The notes: generated from the letters alone by a model not told the origin. A stretch of DNA of 64,000 nucleotides from Aquimarina latercula DSM 2041 (GCF_000430645.1 NZ_KE387185.1:903780-967779), one strand, 5' to 3'; counted from the stretch's first letter, positions 37,219-46,234 are shown. Program-made: numbers and translations.

Positions 37219-38478
37219 TTAAAGATCGTATTGTTTAATCTTTCTATATAAGGTGCGCTCACTTATTCCTAATTCTTCTGCCGCCGCTTTCCTTTTTCCG
37301 CGATGACGTTCCAGAGATTTTTTAATTAACTCTAATTCTTTATCATGTAAGGAAAGAGTTTCTTCTTCTTCAATTTCCTCTGCAAAATGATATTTGTCTT
37401 CGTCTTTTTTAATTGTGTCAGAAGGGGTTATTTGTAAAACTTCTGTTGTTTGCGTTACAGGTTCTTCAAAAGGTGTTTCTTCTTCTTTTTCTTCCCGATA
37501 AATCTTTCTAATTAACCCTTCATTTTCTTTCTGTACCTGTTGAGAATTTCCACTTTGCATTAATTCCATCGTCAGCTTTTTGAGATCATTAAGATCGTTT
37601 TTCATGTCAAAAAGCACTTTGTATAGTATCTCTCGTTCATTGCTAAAATCACTATCTTTTTTGTCCGAAGATATTATAGCGGGTAAATTACTTCCAATAT
37701 CAGGTAAATATCCTCGTAATGTGCTAGCGGATATCGTTCTGTTTTGTTCAAGGACTGATATTTGTTCTGCAATGTTGCGTAATTGCCTGATATTACCGCT
37801 CCAATGATATTTCTCTAGTAATTGAGCAGCAGCATCTTCTAGTCGAATAGTTGGCATCTTATATTTTGTAGCAAAATCAGAAGCAAATTTTCTGAATAAG
37901 AGGTGTATGTCTTGCTCACGATCTCGCAAAGGAGGTAATAGGATCTCTACTGTACTTAGGCGATAATATAGATCTTCCCTAAACTTTTCTTTTTTGATAG
38001 CTTCGAACATATTTACATTTGTTGCTGCCACAATTCGTACATCAGTTTTTTGGACTTTAGACGATCCTACTTTAATAAACTCACCATTTTCTAGTACTCT
38101 TAATAGTCTTACTTGTGTTGTTAGTGGTAACTCTCCAACTTCATCAAGAAATATAGTTCCACCATCTGCTACTTCAAAATATCCACTTCTGGTTGAGGTA
38201 GCTCCGGTAAAGGCTCCTTTTTCATGACCAAATAGTTCACTATCGATTGTTCCTTCTGGAATAGCACCGCAATTGACAGCGATATATTTACCGTGTTTTC
38301 GATGTGATAACGAATGAACAATTTTTGGGATACTTTCCTTACCAACACCGCTTTCTCCAGTAACCAGAACCGATATATCCGTAGGAGCTACCTGAATAGC
38401 TTTTTCTATGGATCGGTTTAGTTTAGGATCGTTTCCTATAATACCGAATCGCTGTTTTGTGGCTTGAACTGATTCCAT
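37219..38478 (-). CDS. Sigma54-dependent transcriptional activator lacking a receiver domain
   Basis: A 419-residue bacterial enhancer-binding protein. The AAA+ domain starts almost at once (about 10-240): Walker A GESGVGKES, sigma54-contact loop GAFTGA, Walker B GTIFLDEVGELPL, and sensor region RLSTVEILLPPLRDRE. A long charged linker follows (about 270-370). The Fis-type helix-turn-helix is at the C-terminus (GKRKAAAEELGISERTLYRKIKQ). No phosphoreceiver, GAF or PAS domain precedes the ATPase, so control must come through another protein or expression level. Placed between miaB and lptE. A sigma54-like element lies before groES about 2 kb away. Confidence 0.95.
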   Translation of the reverse strand: MESVQATKQRFGIIGNDPKLNRSIEKAIQVAPTDISVLVTGESGVGKESIPKIVHSLSHRKHGKYIAVNCGAIPEGTIDSELFGHEKGAFTGATSTRSGYFEVADGGTIFLDEVGELPLTTQVRLLRVLENGEFIKVGSSKVQKTDVRIVAATNVNMFEAIKKEKFREDLYYRLSTVEILLPPLRDREQDIHLLFRKFASDFATKYKMPTIRLEDAAAQLLEKYHWSGNIRQLRNIAEQISVLEQNRTISASTLRGYLPDIGSNLPAIISSDKKDSDFSNEREILYKVLFDMKNDLNDLKKLTMELMQSGNSQQVQKENEGLIRKIYREEKEEETPFEEPVTQTTEVLQITPSDTIKKDEDKYHFAEEIEEEETLSLHDKELELIKKSLERHRGKRKAAAEELGISERTLYRKIKQYDL

Positions 38479-38512
38479 GTGATAAACTATATTGGTTGTT
38501 TAAATTGTTTTT

Positions 38513-39958
38513 TTAATTATTATCAGAGTATCCAACAGCCTCTCCAAGTAGTGTTGCACTGGTGCACTCATCAATACGAACCATTACAAAATCTCCAATT
38601 TTGTAATCTCCTTTAGGGAAAACGGCGACTATATTCTGAGTATTTCTTCCACTCCAGTGTGCATTGGATTTTTTTGATTCTTTTTCGATTAATATTTCCA
38701 TAGTTTTACCTAAGAATGCTTCATGTCTTTCAGTACTATGACGGCGTTGAGCTGTAATAATTTCGTTAAGTCTTCTCTTTTTAGTAGCTTCAGGAACATC
38801 ATCTTCTAATTTACGACCAGCTAAAGTTCCTGGGCGTTCAGAATAAGCAAACATAAACCCGTATTCGTATTTTACATATTCCATTAAGGATAATGTATCT
38901 TGGTGATCTTCCTCGGTTTCCGTAGGAAACCCTGTGATAATATCCTGAGAAATAGCACAATCAGGAATCAACCTTTTAATATTGTCGATTAATTCAAAAT
39001 ATTCTTGACGAGTATGTAAACGATTCATTTCTTTAAGAATGCGATCACTACCACTCTGTATAGGTAAGTGGATATATTTACAAATGTTTTTATGGTTTGC
39101 CATTACTTTTATAACATCTAATGTCATATCCTGAGGATTAGATGTAGTAAAACGTAATCTTATTTTAGGATGTTTTTCTGCAACCATATCCAATAACTTA
39201 GCAAAATTTACCGCAGTAGCTTTTTGAAAATCACTTGCTTTTTCAAAGTCTTTTTTCAATCCTCCACCGTACCATAGATAGCTATCTACATTTTGACCTA
39301 ATAGGGTAATTTCTTTGAATTTTTTTGCAGCTAAGTCATCGATTTCTTCCATGATACTTTGTGGATCACGGCTACGTTCTCTACCCCTTGTGAAAGGAAC
39401 TACACAAAATGTACACATATTATCACAGCCTCTGGTGATAGATACAAATGCAGAAACACCGTTGCTTTGTAAGCGAACAGGAGAAATATCTCCGTATGTT
39501 TCTTCTTTAGAGAGTATTACATTCACTGCGTTACGCCCTGCGTCTACTTCTTCAATGAGATTAGGAAGGTCTTTATATGCATCCGGACCAACTACAAGGT
39601 CTACAATTTTTTCTTCCTCTAGGAATTTACTTTTAAGACGTTCTGCCATGCATCCGAGAACACCTACTTTCATTTTTGGGTTAATTCTTTTTACAGCATT
39701 ATATTTTTCCAGACGTTTTCTTACCGTAAGTTCTGCTTTTTCGCGAATAGAGCAAGTGTTTACAAGGACCAAATCAGCATCTTCAAGCTTTTGGGTAGTA
39801 TTAAATCCTTCTTTTGCTAAAATTGAAGCAACAATTTCACTATCACTAAAATTCATTTGACACCCATAGCTTTCAATAAAAAGCTTCCTAGTGTTTCCTT
39901 CTTTATTATCTAAAGACAATGCCTGTCCTTGAATGTTCTCGTCAATAATCTTCTCCAT
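38513..39958 (-). CDS. miaB: tRNA methylthiotransferase MiaB
   Basis: A 481-residue radical-SAM enzyme. The N-terminal MTTase domain has ESYGCQMNFSDSE and LVNTCSIREKAE with VLGCMAER for the auxiliary cluster. The radical-SAM motif is CDNMCTFCVVPFTRGRERSR. A C-terminal TRAM domain follows (about 410-478). It adds the 2-methylthio group to i6A37 of tRNAs reading U-starting codons. First gene of the minus-strand operon, and the next gene follows by 34 bases. Confidence 0.97.
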   Translation of the reverse strand: MEKIIDENIQGQALSLDNKEGNTRKLFIESYGCQMNFSDSEIVASILAKEGFNTTQKLEDADLVLVNTCSIREKAELTVRKRLEKYNAVKRINPKMKVGVLGCMAERLKSKFLEEEKIVDLVVGPDAYKDLPNLIEEVDAGRNAVNVILSKEETYGDISPVRLQSNGVSAFVSITRGCDNMCTFCVVPFTRGRERSRDPQSIMEEIDDLAAKKFKEITLLGQNVDSYLWYGGGLKKDFEKASDFQKATAVNFAKLLDMVAEKHPKIRLRFTTSNPQDMTLDVIKVMANHKNICKYIHLPIQSGSDRILKEMNRLHTRQEYFELIDNIKRLIPDCAISQDIITGFPTETEEDHQDTLSLMEYVKYEYGFMFAYSERPGTLAGRKLEDDVPEATKKRRLNEIITAQRRHSTERHEAFLGKTMEILIEKESKKSNAHWSGRNTQNIVAVFPKGDYKIGDFVMVRIDECTSATLLGEAVGYSDNN

Positions 39959-39997
39959 GTATAATAATGTCCTTGCTGATTTAACTCAAATAGTGTG

Positions 39998-40029
39998 CAA
40001 AGATACTCTTTAAAACGATATATGACAAA
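39998..40029 (-). promoter_or_regulatory. Promoter of the miaB operon
   Basis: On the minus strand TTTG (40026-40029), 20 bases, then TATCTTTG (39998-40005) match the Bacteroidota -33/-7 consensus exactly. The leader is about 35 bases to the ATG at 39958. Confidence 0.75.
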
Positions 40030-40096
40030 GTGGCAGTGTTATATTTGTTTAAATATTTATATTTGAGATAACTAATTAACTAAATCCATACGCATT

Positions 40097-40879
40097 ATGA
40101 ATTCCAACCAGCTCTTTGAAAAAATAGAAAACAGTAATTCTGTCGATTTTGGAAATATTTTTAATAATAGTATAGAGCTTTTTAAGAAAGTCTGGTTGCA
40201 GGGCTTTGTTCATTTGTTAATTTCTTTGGTTATAATGATCCCTTTACTTATTGTGATTTATATACCTCTTTTTGCAATAATTGGAGTGGCTGGATTAGAA
40301 AATAGTTATGGAGATTATGGGTATGTTCAAGAAGACTTGTCTATAGGTATGGGAATTTTATTTGTAATATTAGTTATTATAGTATCTATGGTAGCCTCTG
40401 CGTTTCAATTAGCTATAACGGCTCATTTTTATAGGGTTTGTAAACAGGTGGATATGGGGCTTCCCCAGACCACCAGTTATTTTATGTTTTTTAAAGGTAA
40501 ATATTTAGGTAAAATATTTACGTTAGCGATAGCAACTTTTGGGATTGCGTTATTAGCAGCATCTCTATGCTATCTCCCTCTTTTTTATGTTATAGTTCCT
40601 TTGCAATTGTTAGGGGTTATTTTTGCTTTTAATCCAGATGTCAGTGCTTCTGATTTAATCAAGGCAAGTTTTAAATTCGGAAATAAAATTTGGTTAATCG
40701 CTTTCGGATTGATTTTTATTTCATCAATGTTAGCACAAATAGTAGGAATGATATTGTGTTTTATAGGAGTTTTCTTTACGGCTTCTTTTGTCTACTTGCC
40801 TATATATTATTTATATAAAGACGGTATAGGTTTTGAAAATGAAAATGAATCTGAAAGCTGGAACGTAATTGTAGAATAA
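40097..40879 (+). CDS. Integral membrane protein of unknown function
   Basis: A 260-residue protein with about six hydrophobic helices from residue 35 onward (for example LISLVIMIPLLIVIYIPLFAIIG and LIFISSMLAQIVGMILCFIGVFF) and short polar ends. It resembles the uncharacterised flavobacterial membrane proteins sometimes mislabelled beta-carotene monooxygenase. I see no catalytic motif supporting that. Monocistronic: it has its own terminator and lies divergent from miaB. TATATTTG elements occur at 40040-40047 and 40058-40065 upstream. Confidence 0.7.
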   Translation: MNSNQLFEKIENSNSVDFGNIFNNSIELFKKVWLQGFVHLLISLVIMIPLLIVIYIPLFAIIGVAGLENSYGDYGYVQEDLSIGMGILFVILVIIVSMVASAFQLAITAHFYRVCKQVDMGLPQTTSYFMFFKGKYLGKIFTLAIATFGIALLAASLCYLPLFYVIVPLQLLGVIFAFNPDVSASDLIKASFKFGNKIWLIAFGLIFISSMLAQIVGMILCFIGVFFTASFVYLPIYYLYKDGIGFENENESESWNVIVE

Positions 40880-40890
40880 TAAATAAAACA

Positions 40891-40912
40891 AAACCTGCTA
40901 ATCTGCAGGTTT
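40891..40912 (+). terminator. Rho-independent terminator after the 40097 membrane-protein gene
   Basis: AAACCTGC (40891-40898) and GCAGGTTT (40905-40912) enclose a six-base loop and run into a seven-T tract. It lies 12 bases beyond the stop codon. Confidence 0.9.
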
Positions 40913-40937
40913 TTTTATGATAATTTCTGAGAAAAAA

Positions 40938-40967
40938 TTTTGATCTCGAAAAATTGGTATACTTTTG
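40938..40967 (+). promoter_or_regulatory. Promoter of topA
   Basis: TTTTG (40938-40942), 17 bases, then TACTTTTG (40960-40967), an exact -7 match. The start would be near 40973, leaving a leader of about 105 bases. Confidence 0.65.
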
Positions 40968-41028
40968 TTCTCAGAAAAAAGCCCTCGTGGCTGGGTAACT
41001 ACCAACTAAAAATGTTTATTAGAGATTC

Positions 41029-41065
41029 CATCTGTAAACTAATAGACATTAATTATCAACAGATG
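41029..41065 (+). promoter_or_regulatory. Inverted repeat in the topA leader
   Basis: CATCTGT (41029-41035) can pair with ACAGATG (41059-41065), closing a loop that ends 13 bases before the topA ATG. It could hide or expose the translation start region. No known riboswitch is recognised. Confidence 0.3.
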
Positions 41066-41078
41066 AAAAAAAAGGATT

Positions 41079-43577
41079 ATGGCTAAGAATTTAGTGATTG
41101 TGGAGTCACCAGCTAAGGCAAAGACAATAGAAAAGTTTCTAGGAAAAGACTATAAAGTAGCTTCTAGTTTCGGACATATTGCTGATTTGCCGGCAAAAGA
41201 ACTTGGAGTAGATGTAGAAGAAGGTTTTAAACCTAAGTATATTGTCTCCAAGGATAAGAAAGATGTGGTTAAGAAATTAAAAGATCTTTCTAAGAAGGCC
41301 GAGATGGTTTGGTTGGCGAGTGATGAAGATCGAGAAGGAGAAGCTATTGCTTGGCACTTAGCAGAGGAGTTGAAGTTGGATAAAGAGAGAACCCGTCGTA
41401 TTGTTTTTCATGAGATTACTAAGAAAGCTATACTTAAAGCAATAGAGAATCCAAGGAGTATAGATTATAATCTGGTAAATGCGCAGCAAGCCAGAAGAGT
41501 ACTGGATAGGTTAGTAGGATATGAGTTATCTCCCGTATTATGGAGAAAAGTAAAGGGAGGGTTATCTGCTGGTAGAGTACAATCGGTATCAGTTCGTTTA
41601 ATCGTAGAGAGAGAACGTGATATACTTGGTTTTACACCTATAGCTTCATATCGTATTGATGCTGAGTTTTCTAATGAAAAAGGAAAGTCTTTTAAAGCAA
41701 AATTACCTAAGAACTTTAAAACAAAAGCTGAAGCTGAAGCATTTTTACAAAAAAATCTTGGAGCAGGATTTCAAGTCGCAGATCTTACTACAAAACCGGC
41801 AAAAAAATCTCCAGCTCCCCCATTTACAACATCTACACTACAACAGGAGGCTTCGAGAAAACTATATTTTTCTGTTAGTAAGACAATGACCATGGCGCAA
41901 CGTCTATACGAAGCAGGATTGATTACATATATGAGAACGGATAGTGTTAACCTGTCTACCGAAGCCCAGAATAGTGCAAAAGCAGAAATAATTTCTGCAT
42001 ATGGAGATGAGTATAGTAATCCTAAGCAATATAAAGGTAAATCAAAAGGTGCTCAAGAAGCTCACGAAGCGATAAGACCTACAGATTTTGCCAGGCATAC
42101 AGTTCCTGTTGATCATGATCAACAACGCTTGTATGAATTAATTTGGAAAAGAGCGATCGCTTCACAGATGAGTGATGCTAAATTAGAAAGAACCAATGTT
42201 AAAATTGGATCGACTTCACATAATGAGCAATTCGTTGCAAATGGAGAGGTGATAAAATTTGAAGGTTTTCTAAAAGTTTATTTAGAGGGCAATGATGATG
42301 AAGATGAAGAACAAAGTGGAATTCTTCCTGCAATGAAGGTGGGAGAGAGTTTGTTTAATAATTATGTAACCGCTACCGAAAGGTTTACAAGACCGCCAAG
42401 CAGGTATTCAGAAGCAGCTTTGGTTAAGAAGTTAGAAGAATTAGGTATTGGTCGTCCATCTACATATGCGCCAACAATTTCTACTATTCAAAATAGAAAC
42501 TATATAGAGAAAGGTTCTAAAGAAGGAGAAGAACGAGGATATGTACAGATTACGCTTTCTGGAGATGCCATTAAAGAAAAAAATCTAAAGGAAAAAGTTG
42601 GTAGTGATAAAGGAAAATTAATTCCAACTGATGTAGGTATGGTAGTTAATGACTTTTTAGTAAATCATTTTTCCTCTATTTTAGATTATAATTTTACTGC
42701 AAAAGTAGAACAGGACTTTGATGAAATTGCTGAAGGTCAAGAGGACTGGACACATGTGATGAAGGAGTTTTATGATGAGTTTCATCCTAGAGTGGAGGAT
42801 GTTGCTCAGAATGCGGAACGTGAAGTAGGAGAAAGAATTTTGGGAGAAGATCCAGAATCAGGAAAACCAGTAAGTGTTCGTTTAGGTAAATTTGGCCCTA
42901 TGGTGCAGATTGGTACGGCAGAAGATGAGGATAAGCCTAGGTTTGCTAGTTTGGCTCCGGGACAAACATTAAGTAGTGTTACTTTTGAAGAGGCAATGGA
43001 TTTGTTTCAATTACCAAAGGAACTTGGAGATTATAAGGGAGAAACAGTTACTGTTAATAATGGACGTTTTGGACCTTATGTGAAATTTGGAGCTAAATTT
43101 GTTTCTTTAGATAAAGGAGAAGATCCATTAAGTACTTCTCTTGAGAGAGCAATAGAGCTTATTGATGCAAAGGAGAAAGCAGATGCTCCTATATATACCT
43201 ATGAAGATTTACCGGTACAGAAAGGTACAGGTAGATTTGGTCCATTTATTAAATGGAAAGGTATGTTTATTAATGTGAATAAAAAATATGACTTTGATAA
43301 TCTTTCTGATGAAGATATAATTCAGCTTATTGAAGAAAAGAAACAAAAAGAGATAGATAAAGTAATTCACAATTGGGAAGAAGAAGGTATCAGGGTTGAG
43401 AAAGCAAGATGGGGCCGAAGTAATATAATAAAAGGTAAAACTAAAATTGAATTACCTAAAACCGTGGATGCTACTAAGCTTACTTTAGAGAAAGTGAAAG
43501 ATCTTATTGAAAAGAATGCTCCAAAGAAAAAGACAGCAAAGAAAAAAACTACAAAAAAGACTACTAAAAAGAAATAA
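41079..43577 (+). CDS. topA: DNA topoisomerase I
   Basis: An 832-residue type IA topoisomerase. It has an N-terminal Toprim (NLVIVESPAKAKTIEKFLG, WLASDEDREGEAIAWHL), the active-site Tyr in GLITYMRTDSVNLS, and GIGRPSTYAPTISTI. The C-terminal region has repeated GKFGPMVQIG / GRFGPYVKFG / GRFGPFIKWKG units instead of zinc fingers. It ends in a Lys/Thr-rich tail (KKKTAKKKTTKK). It relaxes negative supercoils. The arginase-like gene follows by 9 bases. Confidence 0.98.
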   Translation: MAKNLVIVESPAKAKTIEKFLGKDYKVASSFGHIADLPAKELGVDVEEGFKPKYIVSKDKKDVVKKLKDLSKKAEMVWLASDEDREGEAIAWHLAEELKLDKERTRRIVFHEITKKAILKAIENPRSIDYNLVNAQQARRVLDRLVGYELSPVLWRKVKGGLSAGRVQSVSVRLIVERERDILGFTPIASYRIDAEFSNEKGKSFKAKLPKNFKTKAEAEAFLQKNLGAGFQVADLTTKPAKKSPAPPFTTSTLQQEASRKLYFSVSKTMTMAQRLYEAGLITYMRTDSVNLSTEAQNSAKAEIISAYGDEYSNPKQYKGKSKGAQEAHEAIRPTDFARHTVPVDHDQQRLYELIWKRAIASQMSDAKLERTNVKIGSTSHNEQFVANGEVIKFEGFLKVYLEGNDDEDEEQSGILPAMKVGESLFNNYVTATERFTRPPSRYSEAALVKKLEELGIGRPSTYAPTISTIQNRNYIEKGSKEGEERGYVQITLSGDAIKEKNLKEKVGSDKGKLIPTDVGMVVNDFLVNHFSSILDYNFTAKVEQDFDEIAEGQEDWTHVMKEFYDEFHPRVEDVAQNAEREVGERILGEDPESGKPVSVRLGKFGPMVQIGTAEDEDKPRFASLAPGQTLSSVTFEEAMDLFQLPKELGDYKGETVTVNNGRFGPYVKFGAKFVSLDKGEDPLSTSLERAIELIDAKEKADAPIYTYEDLPVQKGTGRFGPFIKWKGMFINVNKKYDFDNLSDEDIIQLIEEKKQKEIDKVIHNWEEEGIRVEKARWGRSNIIKGKTKIELPKTVDATKLTLEKVKDLIEKNAPKKKTAKKKTTKKTTKKK

Positions 43578-43586
43578 GCTTAAAAT

Positions 43587-44750
43587 ATGTCGTTAGAATT
43601 CCTTTCGCCGGTTAGCGAAATAGTAGCTGCGCATGTTGCTTTGCTTCCAGATCAAGCACTTGGAAAAGAAATTAAGATCCATACCTCCGAGTATGGAGTG
43701 CCAGAGTTAGATAAGGTGAACATTGCAATAATTGGTGTTAGAGAAAATAGGAATGATATTAATTTTTTAGGAGAGGATCTTTATTTTGATACCATTCGTA
43801 AATCTTTATATGATCTTTTCCCAGGCAACTGGGATACTTCGATTGTAGATCTTGGAGATATTATTCCTGGAGAAGAGGTTAGTGATACCTATTTTTTAAT
43901 GAAAGATGTTCTTTCAATGCTACTTCAAAAAAATGTTACACCTCTAATTATTGGAGGAAGTCAAGATTTGGTGTATGGTCAATATCGTGCTTTCGATATT
44001 TTAGAAAGGATGGTTAACTTAGTAAATGTAGATAGTAGATTTGATTTAGGAAATACTTCTCAACCGATAAAAAATAATTCTTTCGTTGGTAAAATTATTG
44101 TAGAGCAACCATATAATCTTTTTAATTATAGTAACATTGGGTATCAAACTTATTTTAATTCTCAAGAAGAGATAGATCTTATTGAAAAGCTATATTTCGA
44201 TGCCTATAGGCTAGGAGAGGTTACTCATGATGTTACTATTGTTGAGCCAATTATGAGAGATGCTGATATTGTAGCTATTGATCTTGGCGCGATGAGTTCT
44301 ACCTGTCTTGACTATAAATACGCTTCTCCAAATGGATTTAATGGAAGAGAGATTTGTGCTATAGCAAGATATGCAGGTATTAGCGATAAAGTAAAAAGTT
44401 TTGGAGTGTATGAATTTAAAAATTTTAAACATGAAGAAACCACAGCTTTATTAATTGCTCAAATATTATGGTATTTTATTGAAGGAGTTAATTATAGGTC
44501 TAACGAACTGGATATTAAGAATCAAGCAGGAACGCTTCATTATAATGTTCCAATAGAAGACGAGGTTCTTTCATTTTATAAGAGTCCTAAAACAGAAAGA
44601 TGGTGGATAGAAATACCATTTATTTCATCTGGAAATAATAAATTGAAAAGACACACGTTATTACCTTGCACATACAACGATTATGAGCGTGCTTGTAATC
44701 AAGAAATACCTGAAAGATGGTATAAGGCAAAACGAAAAAACGAAGTTTAA
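43587..44750 (+). CDS. Arginase-fold protein with degenerate metal-binding site
   Basis: A 387-residue protein of the ureohydrolase (arginase/agmatinase/formimidoylglutamase) fold, recognisable from LIIGGSQDLVYGQYRAF, LVNVDSRFDLG, and the DIVAIDLGAMSSTCLDYKYASPNGFNGREICAIARYAG region. Canonical Mn ligands are mostly altered. GGxHD has become GGSQD, DAHxD has become DSRFD, and DxDxxDP has become DLGAMSS. Hydrolase activity is therefore unlikely, although automatic annotation would call it formimidoylglutamase. No hut genes are near. It lies between topA and gldK, a neighbourhood I believe recurs in gliding Bacteroidota. Confidence 0.75.
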   Translation: MSLEFLSPVSEIVAAHVALLPDQALGKEIKIHTSEYGVPELDKVNIAIIGVRENRNDINFLGEDLYFDTIRKSLYDLFPGNWDTSIVDLGDIIPGEEVSDTYFLMKDVLSMLLQKNVTPLIIGGSQDLVYGQYRAFDILERMVNLVNVDSRFDLGNTSQPIKNNSFVGKIIVEQPYNLFNYSNIGYQTYFNSQEEIDLIEKLYFDAYRLGEVTHDVTIVEPIMRDADIVAIDLGAMSSTCLDYKYASPNGFNGREICAIARYAGISDKVKSFGVYEFKNFKHEETTALLIAQILWYFIEGVNYRSNELDIKNQAGTLHYNVPIEDEVLSFYKSPKTERWWIEIPFISSGNNKLKRHTLLPCTYNDYERACNQEIPERWYKAKRKNEV

Positions 44751-44763
44751 CATTTTTATTAGG

Positions 44764-44836
44764 GAGATTTAAGGTTTTTTTTAGAAAAAAATTGTTTTTC
44801 TGGAAATAAATAAATAGGTTTACGACCTTAAATCTC
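44764..44836. repeat. Long-spaced inverted repeat flanking the gldK promoter
   Basis: GAGATTTAAGGT (44764-44775) and ACCTTAAATCTC (44825-44836) are perfect 12-bp arms 49 bases apart. The first lies upstream of the predicted -33, and the second lies at the predicted transcription start. It could be a pair of operator half-sites, or a stem in read-through mRNA from topA. Confidence 0.5.
44792..44822 (+). promoter_or_regulatory. Candidate promoter of gldKLMN
   Basis: TTG (44792-44794), 20 bases, TAGGTTTA (44815-44822), one mismatch from TAnnTTTG. The leader is about 35 bases to the gldK ATG. Confidence 0.45.
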
Positions 44837-44860
44837 AAAGATCTTAACCTAAAACACGTT

Positions 44861-46234
44861 ATGAAGAAATTTGTATCACTCTTTGCTATTGTAGCAATGC
44901 TCTATAGTTGTGGTGGAGGAAACCGCGGAGAACTAGTCGGAGTAAAGGGTAAAAAATGGCATCCAGAGAAACCTTATGGAATGGCCCTCATCCCCGGAGG
45001 ATCGTTTATCATGGGTAAATCTGATGATGACAAAGCTGCATTGGCTAATGCACCTACGAAAACAGTTACTGTTCGTTCTTTCTACATGGACGAAACTGAA
45101 GTTACTAACAGTGAATATAGACAATTTGTTCGCTGGGTTCGTGATTCTACAATCAGAATGAAGTTAGCTATCATGGCTGATGATTTGGGTAAAACCCCAG
45201 GTGATGATGGTATCGGAGAATATGCTTTCCTTGATGCGAACACAGAAGATATGTCTGTTTATGAAAAATATGTATACGACAATTATAGTGGAACAGGTGA
45301 AACTGGTTACGAAGGTCGTAAACTTAATAAAGATATAGACATCGAATGGGATACGGAAGATTATCCTGATGAGTTTTATACAGAAGTTATGGATTCTTTA
45401 TACATTCCTTTAGAAGAATCTTATAACGGTAGACGAACATTTGATGTGCAGAATTTTAAATTCAGGTTTACTTGGATGGATATTCAAGCTGCTGCTCGTG
45501 CTAAGAAGGGAAGAAGAAAAGATTTTGTTAAGGAAACAGTAATCGAAGTATACCCTGATACGACAGTATGGATTAAAGATTTTAATTATTCTTATAATGA
45601 ACCAATGCATAATGATTATTTCTGGCATAGTTCGTATGATGATTATCCAGTAGTTGGAGTTTCTTGGGAACAAGCAAAAGCTTTTTGTACTTGGAGAACT
45701 ATCGAAAAAAATTCTTATCAGAAAAAACGTAACAAGGAATTCGTAAATTATTTTAGATTACCTACAGAGGCTGAGTGGGAATACGCAGCTAGAGGTGGTC
45801 TAGAATCAGGAACATATCCTTGGGGAGGTCCATATGCGCTAAATGATAGAGGTTGTTTCTTAGCGAACTTTAAACCTTTACGTGGTAATTATGCTGCGGA
45901 TAACTTCCTTTATACGGTAGAAGCTAAAACATTTGAGCCTAATGATTATAACCTATATAATATGGCTGGAAATGTTTCAGAATGGGTGCAGTCTTCTTAT
46001 GATCCTGCAGCCTATGAATATGTATCATCAATGAACCCGAATGTTAATGATGATCAGAACAAACGAAAAGTTGTACGTGGTGGATCTTGGAAAGATGTTG
46101 CTTATTTCCTACAGGTAAGTACGAGAGATTACGAATACGCGGATTCAGCTAGAAGTTATATTGGATTCAGAACGGTACAGGATTATATGGGTACTGACGT
46201 TACTGGAGAAGATAATACCCAAAATCAGAATTAG
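44861..46234 (+). CDS. gldK: Gliding motility / type IX secretion lipoprotein GldK
   Basis: A 457-residue lipoprotein (AMLYSC, Cys17) with a formylglycine-generating-enzyme/sulfatase-modifying fold: MALIPGGSFIMGKSDDD, DETEVTNSEYRQFVRW, FRLPTEAEWEYAARGG, NMAGNVSEWV, and KVVRGGSWKD. GldK and GldN form the periplasmic outer-membrane-attached ring of the type IX secretion system. It acts structurally here, not as a sulfatase activator. First gene of gldKLMN. Confidence 0.97.
   Translation: MKKFVSLFAIVAMLYSCGGGNRGELVGVKGKKWHPEKPYGMALIPGGSFIMGKSDDDKAALANAPTKTVTVRSFYMDETEVTNSEYRQFVRWVRDSTIRMKLAIMADDLGKTPGDDGIGEYAFLDANTEDMSVYEKYVYDNYSGTGETGYEGRKLNKDIDIEWDTEDYPDEFYTEVMDSLYIPLEESYNGRRTFDVQNFKFRFTWMDIQAAARAKKGRRKDFVKETVIEVYPDTTVWIKDFNYSYNEPMHNDYFWHSSYDDYPVVGVSWEQAKAFCTWRTIEKNSYQKKRNKEFVNYFRLPTEAEWEYAARGGLESGTYPWGGPYALNDRGCFLANFKPLRGNYAADNFLYTVEAKTFEPNDYNLYNMAGNVSEWVQSSYDPAAYEYVSSMNPNVNDDQNKRKVVRGGSWKDVAYFLQVSTRDYEYADSARSYIGFRTVQDYMGTDVTGEDNTQNQN

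Noticed and set aside
39315-39860. 181-codon plus-strand frame opposite miaB
   Set aside because: It lies wholly inside the strongly supported miaB gene on the other strand, has no recognisable motif and a Ser/Arg-rich composition typical of a shadow frame.
43587-44750. Working formimidoylglutamase (hutG)
   Set aside because: The metal-ligand motifs are altered at most positions and no histidine-degradation genes are nearby.
44861-46234. Sulfatase-modifying enzyme
   Set aside because: The fold is FGE-like, but lipobox, length and the following gldL-gldM-gldN identify GldK.
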